Below the pieces are notes generated by a model. The model saw nothing but the letters and a program-made list of their open reading frames with translations. It was not told the origin of the DNA and made no database searches. Shown here in pieces: positions 63,605 through 64,000 of a DNA stretch of 64,000 nucleotides. Numbering within the stretch: position 1 is the stretch's first letter; every line of letters starts with the position of its first letter. The DNA comes from Niallia sp. FSL W8-0635 (GTDB lineage Bacteria > Bacillota > Bacilli > Bacillales > Cytobacillaceae): assembly GCF_038007965.1 (NCBI RefSeq), contig NZ_JBBOYD010000001.1, positions 1,280,501 to 1,344,500 of the forward strand, written 5' to 3'. A program made the position numbers and the translations under genes.

Positions 63605-64000
63605 ATGAAAATTTTAGCGATTACAGCTTGTCCAGTTGGTATTGCTCATACATACATGGCTGCAGAAAATCTGCAAAAGGCTGGGGAAGAATTAGGCATT
63701 GACATAAAAGTAGAAACCCAAGGCTCCATTGGGGTAGAAAATGCTTTAACAGAGCAAGACATCAGAGAAGCGGATGGCATTATTATTGCTGCAGATAAAG
63801 AAGTTTCTAAAGATCGTTTTATTGGGAAAAAAGTAATTATTACTGGCGTAAAAGAAGGAATTCGCAATCCGCATGAATTAATCAAGAAAATTCAAAATGG
63901 TGATGTACCAGTATATCGAGCGGAATTAAAATCAGCGGATGAGATTAAAGGACAACGTAAACAAAAAGAAAATCCGGTATATAAACATTTAATGAATGGT
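63605..64000 (+). CDS. PTS fructose-family EIIB(C) component, 5-prime part
   Basis: The gene runs off the right edge; 132 codons are visible. The N terminus is a fructose-type EIIB domain: MKILAITACPVGIAHTYMAA gives the phosphocysteine C9, and GVENALTEQDI and the DxxI-type AADKEVSKDRF are typical. A linker of charged residues begins near residue 110, leading presumably to an EIIC membrane domain outside the window. GGAGGAGGG lies seven bases before the ATG. The PRD activator gene is directly upstream. Substrate may be fructose, mannosylglycerate or a related sugar; it cannot be told from this part. Confidence 0.92.
   Translation, partial: MKILAITACPVGIAHTYMAAENLQKAGEELGIDIKVETQGSIGVENALTEQDIREADGIIIAADKEVSKDRFIGKKVIITGVKEGIRNPHELIKKIQNGDVPVYRAELKSADEIKGQRKQKENPVYKHLMNG

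Noticed and set aside
1..64000. CRISPR arrays, tRNA or rRNA genes, insertion sequences and prophage
   Set aside because: I looked for regular spaced repeats, tRNA-like cloverleaf sequences, rRNA text and transposase or phage genes and saw none; the only regular repeat is the coding 30-bp array.

Overview
The window reads as chromosome from a low-GC, endospore-forming Firmicute of the Bacillaceae (Bacillus sensu lato). The evidence is the AT-rich codon use, the strong AGGAGG-type ribosome sites, and the set of familiar Bacillus families: NagR, NagP, MurQ, SwrC, TreA, an RsbR paralog, a DUF3231 protein and a CgeB-like protein. I see no rRNA, tRNA, prophage, insertion sequence or CRISPR array. 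It is mostly a carbohydrate-use and cell-surface segment.

Layout. 1-3631: amino-sugar recycling (nagB end, nagR, murQ, nagP). 3893-11114: unlinked genes, namely a solo pxpA, an ECF sigma factor with no visible anti-sigma, a peptide transporter, rpe, pepT and an anchored thioredoxin-like protein. 11390-27490: a large L-rhamnose locus. It carries isomerase, kinase, mutarotase, a candidate permease, two different rhamnulose-1-phosphate aldolases (a RhaE-RhaW fusion and a stand-alone RhaD), an iron-type alcohol dehydrogenase, two local regulators (AraC and DeoR families), and a three-gene sensory set of lipoprotein binding protein, YesM/LytS-type kinase and YesN-type regulator. 27550-32505: an RsbR paralog, an AraR-like repressor, treA and a glucose-type EIIA. 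32715-36618: a heterodimeric ABC exporter whose first subunit is broken by a one-base frameshift.

37094-47710 is a glycan region. It contains CDP-glucose synthesis and dehydration (rfbF, rfbG), a 927-residue protein with eighteen exact-length 30-bp repeats followed by two glycosyltransferase domains, an SDR enzyme, a CgeB-like glycosyltransferase, two pyruvyltransferase-family proteins, a family 2 glycosyltransferase and a DUF3231 protein. A sigma-K-like promoter before one operon and the CgeB/DUF3231 families suggest a spore-surface role, which is inference. 48037-56700 holds a cation efflux protein, azoreductase, nucleotidyltransferase, TIM-barrel protein, a DDAH-family amidinohydrolase, and swrC divergent from a TetR gene with one shared operator. 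57055-64000 holds a sortase-anchored pullulanase, a LysM-CAP protein, and a PRD regulator ahead of a fructose-family PTS gene that runs off the end.

How it fits together: the rhamnose locus can convert rhamnose to DHAP and lactaldehyde, then oxidise the lactaldehyde (RhaW) or reduce it (FucO-like). Starch-derived sugars enter through the wall-anchored pullulanase and trehalose through TreA. CcpA-type cre sites sit at several of these promoters. The most unusual items are the rhamnose sensor trio with two parallel aldolase routes, and the repeat-bearing tandem glycosyltransferase in the CDP-sugar cluster.
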